Below, piece by piece: positions 9,456-17,368 of a stretch of 53,047 nucleotides of DNA. The translations under genes and the position numbers were made by a program. Source of the stretch: Clostridiaceae bacterium (GTDB lineage Bacteria > Bacillota > Clostridia > Peptostreptococcales > Natronincolaceae); assembly GCA_020832135.1 (NCBI GenBank), contig JAFIFG010000125.1:1-53047 (forward strand). Direction: 5' to 3'. The notes below the pieces were generated by a model that was not told the origin of the DNA, did not search any database, and saw only the letters and a list, made by a program, of their open reading frames with translations. The number at the start of each line of letters is the position of its first letter. The stretch's first letter is position 1.

Positions 9456-10346
9456 CTAAAATATTTGATCCCCTATTTCCTTTAACATAGTGATTCCTTT
9501 AATCTCATCCTCCAGCATAGGCACCTTTAACAGCTCTGCATCCTTGAAGGTTTCTTTAATTTCTTCAATATAACCTAGCTGCATATTTCTTCTTTTTTGA
9601 TAGAAGGGAGTAATGGCTTGCTCCTCTGGAATGATTAAATTTGCCACAGCTAGCTGTGTCTTAATATCCAAGGTCATCAGCTCCTGTGATGCTCTATATG
9701 CTTCCACAATAGGGGTTTTTTCAGGATACATTACAAAAGCAAAGGTGGTTTGCTTTTCATCCTTCATCATATCCATCACTTTATCAAATAGTTCTTTTTG
9801 TTTTTGATCTGCTTCGCTTATGGTGGTTGAGACTCCTGCCTTCAGTTGAATCTGTTTACTCCAGTCCATCGGTAGCTCTAACATTCTTAAGGTATGCCCT
9901 GTTGGTGCTGTATCAAAAACAACTACTTCAAAGTCCTCTATACTGGCAAATTCAATGAATTTTTGAAAGGACGCCATTTCCTCCGTACAAGGGGAATCCA
10001 ACTCTTCCTTCATGGCCATAATGGTATGGGCATCAAATTTATCTTCTGCATCCTTTAATATATTCTCCTTATATTCCTCAGTAGCCTTCTTTTGATCAAT
10101 CTTTACTGCATATAAATTTTCAACACCTTCTATAGCTGTAATTTTATCACTTACAGGCTTATCTAGGACATTTCCGATGTGGGCAGCTGGATCTGTTGTA
10201 AGTAATAGTGTTTTGAACCCTTTTCTTGAGGTTTGTACTGCTGTAATACAAGCCATGGAGGTTTTACCAACACCACCCTTTCCTGAGAAGAAAATGTTTT
10301 TTCTTCCTCCTTCATTTGGATATAGAACTGTATCTAATCTACTCAT
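9456..10346 (-). CDS. arsA: ArsA2, half-size arsenite-stimulated ATPase
   Basis: Soluble ATPase subunit of the arsenite pump, 296 residues, half the length of two-domain ArsA. It has a deviant Walker A SGKGGVGKTS (residues 21-30), the DTAPTGHT switch motif, and Cys120 in SPCTEEMASF. It lacks a second Cys where ArsA1 has Cys165. ATG 10346 is chosen because AAGGAAG lies upstream and because it overlaps the arsA1 stop (ATGAGTAG), implying translational coupling. A longer frame to 10379 would run deep into arsA1. It probably pairs with ArsA1 and drives Acr3. Confidence 0.92.
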   Translation of the reverse strand: MSRLDTVLYPNEGGRKNIFFSGKGGVGKTSMACITAVQTSRKGFKTLLLTTDPAAHIGNVLDKPVSDKITAIEGVENLYAVKIDQKKATEEYKENILKDAEDKFDAHTIMAMKEELDSPCTEEMASFQKFIEFASIEDFEVVVFDTAPTGHTLRMLELPMDWSKQIQLKAGVSTTISEADQKQKELFDKVMDMMKDEKQTTFAFVMYPEKTPIVEAYRASQELMTLDIKTQLAVANLIIPEEQAITPFYQKRRNMQLGYIEEIKETFKDAELLKVPMLEDEIKGITMLKEIGDQIF

Positions 10347-11226
10347 TTGCATCACTTCCTTGAAAGAGTTTTTCTCCACTTTTTCTAAACATCTTTACTC
10401 CCTTTAGTTCTGAATCAAAGAGTTCCATGGTTTGTGTCTTTATATGCTTAAAGGTTTCTTGTGCCTTTTCTAGTGTTACGTTTTGTTTATCAAATTTCTT
10501 TTTAAAGAAGGGAACTACCGCTTCCTCAGATGGGATCAAACCATTAATGATAACTTTTGTGGTTTTAATCCCTAGTTCCTCTAGGTCACGAGAGGATCTC
10601 ATGGTTTCTGATAAGGAAGTTTCCTCTGGTTGCATAACAAATACAAAATCCGTCATACTACTATCCCTAAGCTTTGCAATAGCATCATCATATTTTTTCT
10701 TGCTATCTTGAATTAATGCCACAGGACCCATGCAGGTTTGGCCGCTACCTTTAGCACTTTCCTCGATATGTTTACTCCAGTCTACTGGAAGTTCCAGTAG
10801 TCTTATAGTATGACCTGTAGGAGCAGTATCAAAAATCACCACTTCATATTCGTCAGTATCCATAAAGTCGATAAACTTATCAAAGGCAGCCATTTCCTCA
10901 GTACAAGGTCCACTTAATTGTTCCTCTGCCACTTTGATTAAATCCTCATCAAATAATTCCCTCATAGGTGCTAAGGATCTTTCTTTGTACTCATCAGTGG
11001 CTTTATCTGGATCAATCTCCATAGCATAAAGATTTTCTACTCCATCAATAGCAGTAATCCTATGACCTATTTCCTGTTCAAATACATCCGAGAGATTTGC
11101 TGCAGGATCTGTCGTCACTATTAATGTCTTTTTCCCTTGATCTGCATAATGCACGGCAGTGGTGGAGGCCATAGAGGTTTTGCCTACACCACCTTTACCT
11201 GAAAATAAGATAAATTTTGTTTCCAT
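10339..11226 (-). CDS. arsA: ArsA1, half-size arsenite-stimulated ATPase
   Basis: Partner of ArsA2, 295 residues. Walker A SGKGGVGKTS starts at residue 9. Cys108 (SGPCTEE) and Cys165 (GQTCMGP) correspond by position to E. coli ArsA Cys113 and Cys172, and DTAPTGHT is at 133-140. The first half of a fused ArsA carries two of the three metalloid ligands and the second half carries one; this is what ArsA1 and ArsA2 show. The start lies one base after the arsD stop. Two separate ArsA halves have, to my knowledge, been studied from Alkaliphilus metalliredigens. Confidence 0.93.
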   Translation of the reverse strand: METKFILFSGKGGVGKTSMASTTAVHYADQGKKTLIVTTDPAANLSDVFEQEIGHRITAIDGVENLYAMEIDPDKATDEYKERSLAPMRELFDEDLIKVAEEQLSGPCTEEMAAFDKFIDFMDTDEYEVVIFDTAPTGHTIRLLELPVDWSKHIEESAKGSGQTCMGPVALIQDSKKKYDDAIAKLRDSSMTDFVFVMQPEETSLSETMRSSRDLEELGIKTTKVIINGLIPSEEAVVPFFKKKFDKQNVTLEKAQETFKHIKTQTMELFDSELKGVKMFRKSGEKLFQGSDANE

Positions 11227-11227
11227 T

Positions 11228-11536
11228 TTATTCAGCTCCTATTTCTTTTTCCATTTCTTCTAGGGTGGCATACCCATTGACTTTAATGACTCTTCCATTC
11301 ACTGTAGTAATAGGTAGTATTTCTCTTCCCTTCTCTTTTACTAGCTTATAAACCTCTTCATTTTCTCTAAACTTTAAGGGTTGTTGTGTAACCATATATC
11401 TTTCAACAACAGCATCAGAGTACTTCTTTTTTAAAGTCTCTAGGTTTTCCTGAAGCTTCACTAATGTTTCATCAACACTAGGTCCACAGATTCCAGTAGA
11501 ACAACACATTGGTGGATCATAAATTTCTATTTTCAT
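11228..11536 (-). CDS. arsD: ArsD arsenite metallochaperone
   Basis: Thioredoxin-fold chaperone that hands As(III) to ArsA, 102 residues. The metal-binding cysteines Cys11-Cys12 and Cys17 sit in PPMCCSTGICGPS, and the cis-proline segment is LPITTVNG. The extra C-terminal cysteine pairs of the E. coli plasmid protein are absent, as in many shorter ArsDs. ATG 11536 is used because AGGAGG lies 9 bases upstream. The GTG at 11545 sits directly on the RBS and cannot be the start. Confidence 0.93.
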   Translation of the reverse strand: MKIEIYDPPMCCSTGICGPSVDETLVKLQENLETLKKKYSDAVVERYMVTQQPLKFRENEEVYKLVKEKGREILPITTVNGRVIKVNGYATLEEMEKEIGAE

Positions 11537-11658
11537 TATAAACACCCTCCTGAATTCTATTAAAATAATTTAAATTTTCTCTAATATTATCGTAGCATAG
11601 TATCTTTACCGTTTTCTCTTCAGCTTCAAAACACTTGCAGTATACACTTTAAAGATAT

Positions 11659-11694
11659 AACAATAGGTAAATGGATTCCCATCTACCTATTGTT
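11659..11694. other. Hairpin between acr3 and arsD
   Basis: Arms AACAATAGGTA and TACCTATTGTT with a 14-base loop. The T-rich run is on the plus-strand side, so for minus-strand ars transcription it is more likely an mRNA stabiliser or weak attenuator than a full terminator. The 188-base acr3-arsD gap is the longest in the operon. Confidence 0.55.
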
Positions 11695-11724
11695 CTCTTT
11701 TTATGCTATAACTATGAAATCATC

Positions 11725-12798
11725 CTAGTTTCCTCTACTTGCTTCTGGAAACCAATGTCTTGTTCTATTGGCGATTCTCACTAATGCCAGCATAACAGGT
11801 ACCTCTACCAATACACCAACAACCGTCGCTAGCGTGGCACCAGAGTTTAATCCAAATAATGATATAGCCACAGCCACTGCTAACTCGAAAAAGTTACTGG
11901 AACCAATAAGTGCTCCTGGTGCTGCTATATTGTGTGGTAATTTCCATGCCTTTGCCCATCCATAAGCAACAATAAAGATGAAGAATGTTTGGATAGTTAA
12001 TGGCACCGCAATCAATGCAATGTGTAGAGGATTACTAATAATCACATCCCCTTGGAAGGTAAAGATAATAATTAATGTTAGTAATAATCCCACAATGGTT
12101 ACATTATCAAATTTCTTTAAAAATACATTTTCAAAGTATTCAATTCCTCTAGTCTTAACAATATGTGTTCTTGAGAAATATCCACCTACAAAAGGAATAA
12201 CAATAAAAAGAACTACAGATAAGATCAAGGTTCCATAAGGAACAAATACATCCGTCACTCCTAGTAGGATAGCTACTATCGGCGTAAAGGCAAATAAAAG
12301 AATAATGTCATTTACCGCCACCTGTACCAATGTATAAGCAGCATCACCCTTCGTTAAATGACTCCACACAAATACCATTGCTGTACATGGTGCCGCCCCT
12401 AGAATTACTGCCCCAGCTAAATACTCATTTGCTAAAGCTTCAGGAATTAATGCACCAAATACACCCTTTAAGAAAAATGCTGCAATCAAGTACATGGTAA
12501 ATGGCTTAATTAGCCAGTTGGTTACACAGGTTACAATAAGTCCCTTTGGTTTTTTTGTTGCTTCTACAATACTGGTGAAATCAATTTTTAACATCATAGG
12601 ATAAATCATTAACCAAATTAAAATAGCTACAGGAATAGAAATTTCATAATAGGTAAATCTACTTAAGCCCTCTGGAACTCCAGGTAAAAATTGACCAATG
12701 GCTACTCCTATAACAATACAAGCTGCCACCCATACCGTTAGGTAGGTTTCAAAAAAACCTAGTCCTTGGCCTTGCTTTTCTACATTTTCATTACTCAT
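11725..12798 (-). CDS. acr3: Acr3 arsenite efflux permease
   Basis: Membrane As(III)/H+ exporter of the BASS/Acr3 family, 357 residues, about 10 membrane helices. Counting from ATG 12798 (RBS AGGGGG, 7 bases upstream), the conserved Cys is residue 138 (GAAPCTAMVF) and the conserved Glu is residue 305 (SNFFELAVAV). These are the two residues I recall as essential in the A. metalliredigens enzyme, which supports this start over the longer frame to 12876. The extended leader has no conserved features. In the ars operon it is the only membrane component, so ArsA1-ArsA2 are expected to dock on it. Confidence 0.94.
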   Translation of the reverse strand: MSNENVEKQGQGLGFFETYLTVWVAACIVIGVAIGQFLPGVPEGLSRFTYYEISIPVAILIWLMIYPMMLKIDFTSIVEATKKPKGLIVTCVTNWLIKPFTMYLIAAFFLKGVFGALIPEALANEYLAGAVILGAAPCTAMVFVWSHLTKGDAAYTLVQVAVNDIILLFAFTPIVAILLGVTDVFVPYGTLILSVVLFIVIPFVGGYFSRTHIVKTRGIEYFENVFLKKFDNVTIVGLLLTLIIIFTFQGDVIISNPLHIALIAVPLTIQTFFIFIVAYGWAKAWKLPHNIAAPGALIGSSNFFELAVAVAISLFGLNSGATLATVVGVLVEVPVMLALVRIANRTRHWFPEASRGN

Positions 12799-12942
12799 AG
12801 CAATACCCCCTATTTTGATATTTATATTATTGTCATCTTGAACCCAGCAAAGAATCTTGTATAGTAAATTCTTCACTTTGTTGAGAATGACAGGTTTACA
12901 TACTTCTTACTTTTCTTTAACCAAATCTTTTCTGCCTTTTAC

Positions 12943-13344
12943 TTATAAGTCTCCATTTTTTACTCTTTTTATTAACTCTTCTACCTTACCCTTAATAATA
13001 TCCCTTGTATTTCTAAAACCTTCAATAGGCCCTCCTGATGGGTCCTCAAGACCCCAATCTTCACTGTGACTACATGGAACAAAGGGACACACTACATTAC
13101 AACCCATCGTAATAAGGATATCCAATTCCTCTGGAATATCTGTTAATAACTTAGGATAATGGCTACTCATATCAATACCAGCTTCCTCCATTACTTCAAC
13201 TGCTCCAGGCTTTACTTCAGGATAATCCTCTGTTCCAGCAGAATAAACTTCCAATGCATCACTTCCTAATTTCTTGGCCCAGCCTTCTGCCATTTGTGAG
13301 CGACAGGAGTTGTGTACACATACAAATGCTACTTTTTTCTTCAT
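12943..13344 (-). CDS. arsC: Arsenate reductase, thioredoxin-coupled (LMW phosphatase fold)
   Basis: Reduces As(V) to As(III) for Acr3 export. 133 residues, the family's usual length. The P-loop is CVHNSCR (Cys9 to Arg15), and the redox relay region is MGCNVVCPFVPC with Cys82, Cys86 and Cys91. The DPSGG motif (residues 101-105) carries the general acid Asp of the phosphatase fold. It is unrelated to the glutaredoxin-coupled ArsC of E. coli. GAGGAGG precedes the ATG. Confidence 0.94.
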   Translation of the reverse strand: MKKKVAFVCVHNSCRSQMAEGWAKKLGSDALEVYSAGTEDYPEVKPGAVEVMEEAGIDMSSHYPKLLTDIPEELDILITMGCNVVCPFVPCSHSEDWGLEDPSGGPIEGFRNTRDIIKGKVEELIKRVKNGDL

Positions 13345-13372
13345 AGCTTTTCCTCCTCATCTTGTATAATTG

Positions 13373-13654
13373 CTAATAACCTTCTATAGTTAGCTTTTTC
13401 CATCTAAATAATTTTGAAACAGAAATAGTAATTGTTTTTCTTTCTTTTTCTAGCTTTTTAGGATAGTATAACACTGCCTTATCTAAATTGTATTTTTTGT
13501 AATCCTCCAGATTACTTTGAGGCATGCCTAGGTGTATCACTGGTACACCTACTTTGCCAGAACGACATCACCCTTTTTGACTATATCGAATGATGGCAGA
13601 ACCTTCATTTTGCAAAATATATTCAACTGCCTCTTGATCTACGGTAATCTCCAT
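13373..13654 (-). CDS. HesB-like selenoprotein (candidate), read through an in-frame UGA
   Basis: No ordinary gene fits between arsR and arsC, but one continuous 93-residue frame appears if the TGA at 13570-13568 is selenocysteine (residue 29). The ATG at 13654 is preceded by GAGGTGAAGG. The first strand and helix (MEITVDQEAVEYIL) and the strand before the UGA (SAIIRYSQKG) have the HesB/IscA-like pattern, then UCRSGKVGVPVIHLGMP, and a C-terminal strand ITISVSKLFRWKKLTIEGY. HesB-like proteins are a recognised bacterial selenoprotein family, usually with C or U next to a second Cys, as in UC here. A hairpin with a 6-bp perfect stem begins 18 nt after the UGA. The role in arsenic handling is inference only. 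Confidence 0.8.
13531..13549 (-). promoter_or_regulatory. SECIS-like hairpin of the HesB-like selenoprotein
   Basis: GGTGTACCAGTGATACACC: 6-bp perfect stem with loop CCAGTGA, starting exactly 18 nt after the UGA codon, inside the accepted distance range for bacterial SECIS loops. Confidence 0.7.
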
Positions 13655-13713
13655 TTGCCTTCACCTCATCCTTCGGCTTTATTGCTATAGAATACATTAC
13701 AATTCTTTGAAAT

Positions 13714-14052
13714 TTATTTACAATGACAACTTCCCTTATTGGTTCCTTTACAAACACAGTCCTCTTTATAGGAAGTTAAATCGCGAATAAATTTTTGTAG
13801 TGCAGTTACTCGCTCCTCATTAATGGAATAGAATACCCACTTTCCCTCTTTCCTGCTATTCACTAGTTTACAATGCTGTAGAATCTTCATGTGATGAGAT
13901 ATAGTTGGTTGTGTTAAGTTCAAGCCATCAATAATGTCACAGGCACATAATTCACCACAGGAAAGCATTTCTAAAATAAGTAGTCTATTTTTATCTGCTA
14001 AAGCCTTCAGTACCTCTACTTTGTCTTCTATCGTAATCACCTTCTTTGTCAT
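13714..14052 (-). CDS. arsR: ArsR arsenite-responsive repressor
   Basis: ArsR/SmtB winged-helix repressor, 112 residues. The As(III)-sensing motif ELCACD gives Cys36 and Cys38, with Cys32 just before. The recognition helix is in LTQPTISHHMKIL, and the tail is Cys-rich (CVCKGTNKGSCHCK). A longer frame to 14109 exists, but its first 19 codons lie on a clear promoter and operator, so ATG 14052 is the start. The resulting leader is only about 20 bases with no obvious Shine-Dalgarno sequence, as in many autoregulated short-leader genes. It is the first gene of the operon. Confidence 0.9.
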   Translation of the reverse strand: MTKKVITIEDKVEVLKALADKNRLLILEMLSCGELCACDIIDGLNLTQPTISHHMKILQHCKLVNSRKEGKWVFYSINEERVTALQKFIRDLTSYKEDCVCKGTNKGSCHCK

Positions 14053-14056
14053 ATAG

Positions 14057-14072
14057 ATACATTTAAATGTAT
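14057..14072. promoter_or_regulatory. Candidate ArsR operator
   Basis: ATACATTTAAATGTAT is a perfect 16-bp palindrome placed between the -10 box and the arsR start codon, the expected site for autoregulation. Confidence 0.7.
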
Positions 14073-14080
14073 TTATTTTT

Positions 14081-14109
14081 AGTATATTCATCTTTCTTTT
14101 TTTTGTCAA
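14081..14109 (-). promoter_or_regulatory. Promoter of the arsenic operon
   Basis: Perfect sigma-A consensus -35 TTGACA (14109-14104) and near-consensus -10 TATACT (14086-14081) with a 17-base spacer. Transcription should start just before the palindromic operator. Confidence 0.85.
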
Positions 14110-14230
14110 TGATATTTTATATATTTTCTCATAAAAAATATATCATTATTATCTATAGAATCTGATAACTATAAAAAAATTATTCTGTTTATTGGACAAA
14201 ACTCATTTTAAAGACATCCTTAGAATATAT

Positions 14231-14259
14231 TTGTTTTGTTTATTTCTCTTTGTTATAAT
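14231..14259 (+). promoter_or_regulatory. Probable pnp promoter
   Basis: TTGTTT and TATAAT separated by 17 bases, about 110 bases upstream of the pnp ATG. This leaves a long leader, which would allow the leader-based autoregulation known for pnp in other bacteria. Confidence 0.5.
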
Positions 14260-14370
14260 ATACTTAAATTATAAATCATTGTAAAATATGCCAATGAATA
14301 GTACATAAAGTGGACAAGAAGTATTAGATGTAGCATTGAGTTAAAAATAAAAAAGTGGAGTGATTTTATT

Positions 14371-16473
14371 ATGGTAAAAGCTTTTCAAATGGAACTAGGA
14401 GGGAGACTTCTTGTTGTAGAGCTTGGTAAAGTAGCAGAGCTTGCGGAGGGTTCCTGTACGGTTAAATATGGAGATACTGTTGTTCTAGCTACTGCTTGTG
14501 CATCTAAATCTCCTAGGGAAGGACTTGATTTTTTACCCTTAAGCTGCGATTATGAAGAAAAATTGTATGCTGCTGGTAAAATACCCGGTGGCTTTATAAA
14601 AAGAGAAGGTAGACCTAGTGAAAAATCAGTGTTAACTTCTAGATTAATTGATAGACACATTAGACCCTTATTTCCAAAGGGATATCACAATGAAATCCAA
14701 GTAATCGCTACTGTTTTATCGGTGGATAAAGATTGTCCATCAGATATCGCAGCCATGATCGGAGCTTCCATTGCTCTATCAGTATCTCCTATTCCATTTA
14801 TGGGACCTACGGCCTCAGTTCTAATCGGTATGATTGATGGTAAATATATTGTAAATCCCACCAGTCAGCAAAGAGAGCTTAGTGAGTTAGAACTAGTAGT
14901 TTCCGGGACCAAGGATGCGGTTAACATGATTGAAGCAGGTGCTAATGAATTAACTGAAGACCAAATACTAGATGGAATTATGTTTGCCCATGAGGAGATC
15001 AAAAAGATAGTAGCCTTCATAGAAGATATCGTTTCAGAGGTAGGACAGCCTAAATCTGAAGTAATTGCCAAAGAAACAGATTCGCAACTCTTAACAGAGG
15101 TTACCACTTTCTTAGGTAATAAGTTGGTGAATGCTATTAAAACCATAGACAAAACAAAGAGAAATGAAAATATTGATGCAGTTAAGGCTGAAGCCATTGC
15201 TTATTTTGAAGAAAAATATGAAGGTGATTCAAAGGAAGTTCATGATATTTTAACAAAACTTATTAAAGTAGAAACCCGTAAAATGATTACTTCTGATGGT
15301 ATCCGACCTGATCATCGTAAGCTAGATGAAATTAGACCTATATGGAGTGAAATAGGAATCTTGCCTAGAACTCATGGTACAGGCCTATTTACAAGAGGTG
15401 AAACTCAAGTATTAACTGTTACTACATTAGGGGACTTGAGAGATGTTCAACGAATAGATGGTATTGGCGATGAAGAAGAAAAGAGATATATGCATCATTA
15501 TAACTTTCCTCCCTATAGTGTTGGAGAAGCACGATTCTTAAGAGGCCCTGGCAGGAGAGAGATCGGTCATGGTGCATTAGTTGAAAGAGCTCTTGCACCA
15601 ATGATTCCAAGTAAAGAAGATTTTCCATATGCTATTCGGTTGGTATCAGAAGTTCTTAGTTGCAATGGATCTTCTTCGCAAGCAAGTGTTTGCGGTAGTA
15701 CCCTTTCTTTAATGGATGCTGGTGTTCCAATTAAAAGCATGGTAGCTGGAATTGCTATGGGACTTATTAAAGAGGAAAATCAAATTGCAGTCCTATCTGA
15801 TATCCAAGGAATGGAGGATGCCTTGGGAGATATGGACTTAAAAGTAGCGGGCACTGAAGATGGTATTACTGCAATGCAAATGGATATCAAAATAGCTGGG
15901 ATACATAAAGAAATTATGCGGACTGCCCTAGAGCAAGCTAGAATCGGTAGATTACATATCCTAAATAAGATGAAGGAAACCATCACCAGTCCTAGAGCGG
16001 AATTATCTCCCTATGCACCTAAGATCACTAAATTTAAGGTTCATCCAGACAAAGTTAGAGAGGTTATTGGTTCAGGTGGAAAAGTTATCAATAAAATCAT
16101 CGATACTACTGGTGTTAAGATAAATATCGAAAATGATGGAACAATTTTCATTGCTGCACCAGATCAAGCATCTGCTGAAAAAGCATTAGAAATGATTGAA
16201 ACCATTGTAAGAGAACCTGTTGAAGGTGAGGTTTACACAGGAAAAGTTATCAAAATCATGAACTTTGGTGCCTTCGTAGAGATTCTACCAGGGAAAGAGG
16301 GATTAGTTCATATTTCCAACCTTGCTCATGAAAGAGTTGCTAAGGTAGAAGATGTACTTGCTGAAGGTGATCTAATCGAAGTTAAACTAATGGAAATTAA
16401 TCCTCAAGGGAAAATAGGTCTATCTAGAAAAGCCCTATTGCCAAAACCAGAAAAAGAGAAGAAGGTTCAATAA
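14371..16473 (+). CDS. pnp: Polynucleotide phosphorylase, full length
   Basis: 3'-5' phosphorolytic exoribonuclease and RNA-decay enzyme, 700 residues, normal length. Order: first RNase PH core (about 10-140), helical linker (about 240-310), second RNase PH core with the catalytic [15 protein letters not shown] domain ([11 protein letters not shown], about 560) and S1 domain ([19 protein letters not shown], about 620-690). GGAG lies 10 bases before the ATG. The usual rpsO neighbour is not upstream. A 5'-truncated sister copy lies 9 kb away in the same orientation. Confidence 0.95.
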   Translation: MVKAFQMELGGRLLVVELGKVAELAEGSCTVKYGDTVVLATACASKSPREGLDFLPLSCDYEEKLYAAGKIPGGFIKREGRPSEKSVLTSRLIDRHIRPLFPKGYHNEIQVIATVLSVDKDCPSDIAAMIGASIALSVSPIPFMGPTASVLIGMIDGKYIVNPTSQQRELSELELVVSGTKDAVNMIEAGANELTEDQILDGIMFAHEEIKKIVAFIEDIVSEVGQPKSEVIAKETDSQLLTEVTTFLGNKLVNAIKTIDKTKRNENIDAVKAEAIAYFEEKYEGDSKEVHDILTKLIKVETRKMITSDGIRPDHRKLDEIRPIWSEIGILPRTHGTGLFTRGETQVLTVTTLGDLRDVQRIDGIGDEEEKRYMHHYNFPPYSVGEARFLRGPGRREIGHGALVERALAPMIPSKEDFPYAIRLVSEVLSCNGSSSQASVCGSTLSLMDAGVPIKSMVAGIAMGLIKEENQIAVLSDIQGMEDALGDMDLKVAGTEDGITAMQMDIKIAGIHKEIMRTALEQARIGRLHILNKMKETITSPRAELSPYAPKITKFKVHPDKVREVIGSGGKVINKIIDTTGVKINIENDGTIFIAAPDQASAEKALEMIETIVREPVEGEVYTGKVIKIMNFGAFVEILPGKEGLVHISNLAHERVAKVEDVLAEGDLIEVKLMEINPQGKIGLSRKALLPKPEKEKKVQ

Positions 16474-16476
16474 ATA

Positions 16477-16511
16477 AAAAGTCCGAAGTATATTGCCTTC
16501 GGACCTTTTAT
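16477..16511 (+). terminator. Terminator after pnp
   Basis: Stem GTCCGAAG facing CTTCGGAC, followed by CTTTTATT. Confidence 0.85.
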
Positions 16512-16551
16512 TGATTAAAAACAAATTAAGCTTATTAGTTTTTTCTATTGC

Positions 16552-16617
16552 TTAGTAAACACCAAACAACCCACGTCCTCCATATAGACCACCTACAGTA
16601 TCTGTACATCCACTCAT
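16552..16617 (-). CDS. Possible 21-residue Gly-rich peptide
   Basis: ATG at 16617 with GAAAGGTG upstream, reading MSGCTDTVGGLYGGRGLFGVY. It is rich in Gly and aromatic residues, like several very small spore-associated proteins. The assignment is weak and rests on the RBS and composition. Confidence 0.35.
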   Translation of the reverse strand: MSGCTDTVGGLYGGRGLFGVY

Positions 16618-16729
16618 ATATTTCACCTTTCTTGTATTATTTGACTATCTCTAGTCCTAATGCAAAATATACAAATACATTTAAAGTGGTGCTATAGACT
16701 ATAGTGTCTATATTTATATGTTTTCTAAT

Positions 16730-17179
16730 TTAAACAAAGTGAATATTTTGTGGTATAATTTTCAATAGACTACCAAAGCCATCTTCAACAGTTGCATGTA
16801 TTTCTTCTATTATTATTTTTTTGTTGGTACTTCTTTCATAGCTTGCATCATAAGTTTCAAGAACTTTGATTAGGGTATTTTTAAATAGCCACTTATTATC
16901 ATCATTATCTATCATTAATCCTTGTGGAAAATGATGGCTAATATCACTATTACCAATGAAACTTGTTACAATAAATGTAATGATTGGCAACCTGAAGTAA
17001 TTTACATTGATAGGATTTAATTTGTGTTGATTACATATCTCTATGAAGGCTTCATCAAAATCAATCAAAATATTATCTAATCTATAATCAAGGCTTTCAT
17101 TTAAAAATTGATATATTTCAATGATGAGTTGTCGTTGTTTATTGCTCTTGTAATCCTTCAAATTGATAACTCGTGTCAT
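16730..17179 (-). CDS. Hypothetical protein (149 aa)
   Basis: Unrecognised soluble protein. The N-terminus (MTRVINLKDYKSNKQRQLI) looks like a short basic segment leading into a helical, acidic body, with no membrane segment or signal peptide. AGGAGG lies upstream of the ATG. It stands alone between a small peptide and repeat copy B. No function is proposed. Confidence 0.6.
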   Translation of the reverse strand: MTRVINLKDYKSNKQRQLIIEIYQFLNESLDYRLDNILIDFDEAFIEICNQHKLNPINVNYFRLPIITFIVTSFIGNSDISHHFPQGLMIDNDDNKWLFKNTLIKVLETYDASYERSTNKKIIIEEIHATVEDGFGSLLKIIPQNIHFV

Positions 17180-17210
17180 TTGTTTTCCTCCTAGTAATTC
17201 TTCGTCTTCA

Positions 17211-17287
17211 TCGTATTGCCTAAAATAAACCGGGCTACAATTTAGGAGGAGTAAAAAACTCCCCCTAAATTAAGTCTGATTTTATTA
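17211..17287 (-). repeat. Palindromic interspersed repeat, copy B (short)
   Basis: Carries the first hairpin (AATTTAGGGGGAG facing CTCCTCCTAAATT), the GTAGCC linker and a short TTTA...GGCAATAC tail. The second hairpin of copies A and C is missing. It lies between the 149-aa protein and the cation efflux gene without interrupting either. Confidence 0.7.
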
Positions 17288-17368
17288 AAAGTATTTGCAT
17301 ATAGTGTAATTTGTATTCAGATAATATATTGTATAATATCGCTATCAATTTTACAAGGAAGGTGTTTT

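Noticed and set aside
13669-13690. Possible fourth copy of the palindromic repeat (CCTTCGGCTTTATTGCTA)
   Set aside because: Only a short stretch resembles the tail of the element; no hairpin accompanies it.
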